Made by a program: the position numbers and the translations under genes. Shown here one piece after another: positions 5,869-8,430 of a DNA stretch of 8,430 nucleotides. The stretch covers positions 1 through 8,430 of the forward strand of contig NZ_JAMQPV010000006.1 in NCBI RefSeq assembly GCF_026151395.1. Direction: 5' to 3'. The DNA comes from Leptospira limi. GTDB taxonomy: Bacteria > Spirochaetota > Leptospiria > Leptospirales > Leptospiraceae. Every line of letters starts with the position of its first letter. The stretch's first letter is position 1. The notes under the pieces were generated by a model, which saw only the letters and a list, made by a program, of their open reading frames with translations, had not been told where the DNA came from and searched no databases.

Positions 5869-8430
5869 TTTATTAGTCCTAATTTTTTTAAAAGTGGTAT
5901 ATCTTCTGGAGTCGGAACTCTAGGCTTAAATATGTCATTGCCCTTCGCATCTTTTCCAGCATAAAAACTAAACTCAACGTGAGTATGATCACCTGGATTA
6001 CCAATCGACCGACCGCTATTACTTGAGATCGATATTGCCTGGCCTGGTTTGACCTCCTTTCCTTTCTCGACGAGGATTTGTCCATTATGCGCAACGGTCA
6101 CACGCACTCTGTCGCTATCAGATCCAACTTCCATAGTCACAAACTTACCAAAACCTTGTGAGTGTCGCGAATTTTCCCCAGCAGAATCGCCGTTATTGAG
6201 TTCAACGACTTTTGCTTTTACAGGAAATCCAATCACAGAACCTTTTTCTACTCCATTGTCAGCACCCAAATGTAGGGCAGGACTTTCTGTTCCTGGGTCG
6301 TTTCGGAGTCCAAAGTCACTTGTGATCGGTGATCCTGGAACCCCTGGGAGCATCAAACGTTCCCCGTGAAAATCCATATAACGAACAAATCCAGCTCCTG
6401 GAGGGAGCATTCCTGAATCGGTTGCGATCGTTTTTTCAGTGATCACTTTGGAGGCAAGGGGACTAGCTTCGCCTAGCGTGACATGTTTGTCAAATAACGA
6501 ATTGGCTGCGGATGAAATATCCCTATCATCCTTACCGTAAAACAAATCGTATACGGTATCTTTCCTGTTTGTAGAATCTAGCGAATTGGGACTTGCACTT
6601 CCCATTAAGTTCGGATCTTCCTTGATTAGGGCTGTCATCCGTTCTGCTTTATAGGCCTTTTCTGCTTTTAACATATTCACCTGGGAATCAGATATGATTT
6701 TTTTCTCTGCGTCAATCTTCTTCTGCATTTCCGATTCAAAGTTACTGCGTTCTTTGTTCGTAGCTGGAGGCTGTTTGGCATCCATTTCTGTTCTCTTTTT
6801 TTGAATATCGGCTTCCAATGATTCTAACTTTCTATTTGCTTCTATATAATCTGACTTTGCCGCATCAAATTTCTTTTCTAAGGCGTCCACTTTGGCTTTT
6901 GTATCTGGATTTTGAATCTCTCTCTTTTCCAAAGTTTTTCTCAGTTCGTTAATTTTAATTCTTTCTGACGGCTCCACAATAAACTGGGTGTCTTTAATTG
7001 TTTTTGCATCTGATAGCGGAGGATATACTTGGTCTTTGTAAACATCTGGTGCGTTTGCTAAATCAATTTGTTTTCCAAGATCTCGACCAACTTCACTTTT
7101 TAGGAAGTTTTTCTTCTCTTTGAGATAAGCATCCAATAATTTTTTATATTCAGTGCTACCTGGTTCTGCCTTAGTATTGAGTAGATTTTTTTCTGCTAAT
7201 TCCACTTTGCTATAAGCTGACTTTAATTTTGGATCCAGTTCTGGGCTATCAAGTTTTGCTAACTTTTTCGCTGCATCGAGTATCTTTGTTTTGTTAATCC
7301 CTTCCGTAATGCTTGCCTTTTCGGACTGAATGTAACGCTCTGTTGCTTTGGTTGTCCTTTCAACTTCTGCCTTGGCTTTCAAAGTTAAAGTTTTGATTGA
7401 CTTTGTAGCTGTGTCTAAATTCTCTTTTGCTGGCTTCACTAAATCATCATACTTTTCTTTTACTAACTTCTCTGCTATTTTTTGATCTAATTCACCTTTT
7501 GTAACCATTCTGCCATAGGCTTCTGCATAAGCAGAATATGCCGAGACAGCTTCACCATATTTTCGATTTGCAGTATCTACCGATTTTTCAACGGTTTCCA
7601 AAGCTGCTTTTGCATCATTTTCTGCCTTTTTCAGTTTTTTCCCTTCTTCAGAGCTTAAAATCTTTTCTTTATTTGTGGCTAATTTTATTTGTTTTTCTCT
7701 GTCATTCGCAGTCGAACGAAGGGACTTCACAATGGATTCATTGTATCCTAATACCAATATGCTTGATTGAGGATTTCGCGATATTTCCGTCCCCCCTCTC
7801 TCCGTTGTCGAACCATGAGTTAGGACAACATTCGCTTCAGCTATATTTCCACTATCGATTCTTGCTTGCGATAAAATGATTAAATCAGCTGCGTTTGGTT
7901 TCCTGACTATTTCCTCACCAGTTTTTTCATTTCTAATTAATGTATATAATTCTCCATTAGAATCTTTATACATCACTTTAATGGATCCATCAGGTTCTTT
8001 ACTATACAAACCGCCAGTAGCTGGATCCAACCAATACCCTTTTGAATCTATGTTGCTTTCGATTTCCTTTATTTTTTCATTTTGAGAATATTCTTCTTGG
8101 TTTCCCTTATTGCTATCCTGAGAATTCCCACCCCCATCATTTTCCTTCCTGCCTAATCCAAGATAACCTAACATCATAAAAGCTAGAGACCCTGCAGTCG
8201 CAGCACCTGCAGCTGTATTCTCAGCGTTTTGTTTTTTCTCATGTGCAATCAATTTCGCATTTATTTCTTCTGGCGTTAAGTTCTTTGCACTTTCAGCAGT
8301 TGCTAGACCATTTTTAACTAGTTCGTCTCTATTCCTTTCAATATTCGCGATCTCTTCGATATCATCTTGAGTCATCGTCTTTAATTGTTCTTCAGTTACC
8401 TTCCGTAGAGCAAGTGTTTTATCTTGATTC
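5865..8430 (-). CDS. 3' part of a long coiled-coil protein with C-terminal M23 (LytM) peptidase domain
   Basis: The gene is cut by the right edge. The first Met in view is at 8375, but the frame is open to 8430 and reads as protein (KVTEEQLKT precedes it), so the true start lies outside. Numbering from that Met (836 residues), a hydrophobic helix AAGAATAGSLAFMMLGYLGL spans about 53-75. A region with GYWLDPATGGLY follows at about 113-124. A Lys/Glu/Ala-rich coiled coil runs from about 213 to 640, and an M23 domain covers about 673-836. M23 residues are complete: HLGAD gives His702 and Asp706, AHNG gives His763, and HTH gives His797 and His799. In LytM-type enzymes these bind zinc and cut peptidoglycan cross-links. 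Membrane anchor, stalk and hydrolase tip resemble a toxin delivery architecture; EnvC-like wall remodelling is the alternative. Its size and position recall the long Leptospira-only proteins (TIGR04388 type), a weak comparison from memory. Confidence 0.88.
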   Translation of the reverse strand, partial: NQDKTLALRKVTEEQLKTMTQDDIEEIANIERNRDELVKNGLATAESAKNLTPEEINAKLIAHEKKQNAENTAAGAATAGSLAFMMLGYLGLGRKENDGGGNSQDSNKGNQEEYSQNEKIKEIESNIDSKGYWLDPATGGLYSKEPDGSIKVMYKDSNGELYTLIRNEKTGEEIVRKPNAADLIILSQARIDSGNIAEANVVLTHGSTTERGGTEISRNPQSSILVLGYNESIVKSLRSTANDREKQIKLATNKEKILSSEEGKKLKKAENDAKAALETVEKSVDTANRKYGEAVSAYSAYAEAYGRMVTKGELDQKIAEKLVKEKYDDLVKPAKENLDTATKSIKTLTLKAKAEVERTTKATERYIQSEKASITEGINKTKILDAAKKLAKLDSPELDPKLKSAYSKVELAEKNLLNTKAEPGSTEYKKLLDAYLKEKKNFLKSEVGRDLGKQIDLANAPDVYKDQVYPPLSDAKTIKDTQFIVEPSERIKINELRKTLEKREIQNPDTKAKVDALEKKFDAAKSDYIEANRKLESLEADIQKKRTEMDAKQPPATNKERSNFESEMQKKIDAEKKIISDSQVNMLKAEKAYKAERMTALIKEDPNLMGSASPNSLDSTNRKDTVYDLFYGKDDRDISSAANSLFDKHVTLGEASPLASKVITEKTIATDSGMLPPGAGFVRYMDFHGERLMLPGVPGSPITSDFGLRNDPGTESPALHLGADNGVEKGSVIGFPVKAKVVELNNGDSAGENSRHSQGFGKFVTMEVGSDSDRVRVTVAHNGQILVEKGKEVKPGQAISISSNSGRSIGNPGDHTHVEFSFYAGKDAKGNDIFKPRVPTPEDIPLLKKLGLIK

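Noticed and set aside
5888..6094. Alternative minus-strand frame inside the M23 gene
   Set aside because: Basic, motif-free shadow of the M23 domain.
6049..6369. Plus-strand frame opposite the M23 domain
   Set aside because: It mirrors the conserved M23 coding sequence, whose catalytic residues fix the real strand and frame.
7538..8085. Two plus-strand frames with hydrophobic stretches opposite the coiled coil
   Set aside because: Antisense of Lys/Glu-rich codons gives Phe/Leu/Ser-rich sequence, which mimics membrane proteins; no start context.

Overview
The window looks like a stretch of a Leptospira chromosome. The base composition is AT-rich. The plus-strand gene encodes a DUF1554 protein, a family I know mainly from leptospires. 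Six of the readable genes begin with a lipoprotein signal peptide of the loose spirochaete type (LGAC, VAC, VGC, NTC, FGC, YNC). I cannot name the species. I see no tRNA, rRNA, insertion sequence or CRISPR array.

Left part (1-1280): a possible 3' end of a gene running off the left edge (1-87); a plus-strand DUF1554 lipoprotein (139-801) whose start codon sits directly behind a perfect 9-bp inverted repeat; a hairpin terminator (833-877); then about 400 bp of AT-rich DNA with no gene I can support.

Right part (1281-8430): everything is on the minus strand and tightly packed. Reading in the direction of transcription (right to left), it starts with the 3' part of a very long gene that enters from beyond the right edge. 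Its frame is open to base 8430, so the Met at 8375 is not its real start. The protein has one membrane helix, a long Lys/Glu/Ala-rich coiled-coil stalk and a C-terminal M23 (LytM-type) peptidase domain with all catalytic residues present. Its stop overlaps the start of a lipoprotein gene (5101-5868) by the ATGA arrangement. Next comes a damaged second hydrolase module, with the SxHxxGxxxD and HxH motifs of M15/LAS-type peptidases. It has no start codon of its own that I trust, and its 5' part is broken by small frameshifts at homopolymers. Its stop again overlaps a lipoprotein gene (3667-4521, with an SH3b domain) by ATGA. Three more lipoprotein genes follow: one with two copies of a DUF1566-like module (2936-3700), and two paralogues in tandem (2017-2778 and 1281-2030).

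The layout is a long stalked protein with a peptidoglycan-hydrolase tip and a coupled lipoprotein, then an orphan hydrolase tip with its own coupled lipoprotein, then more orphan lipoproteins. That is the layout of a polymorphic toxin locus with displaced tips and immunity genes, here with cell-wall-cutting tips and membrane-anchored periplasmic immunity candidates. This reading is an inference from gene order and motifs. A housekeeping role for the M23 protein in envelope remodelling remains possible.
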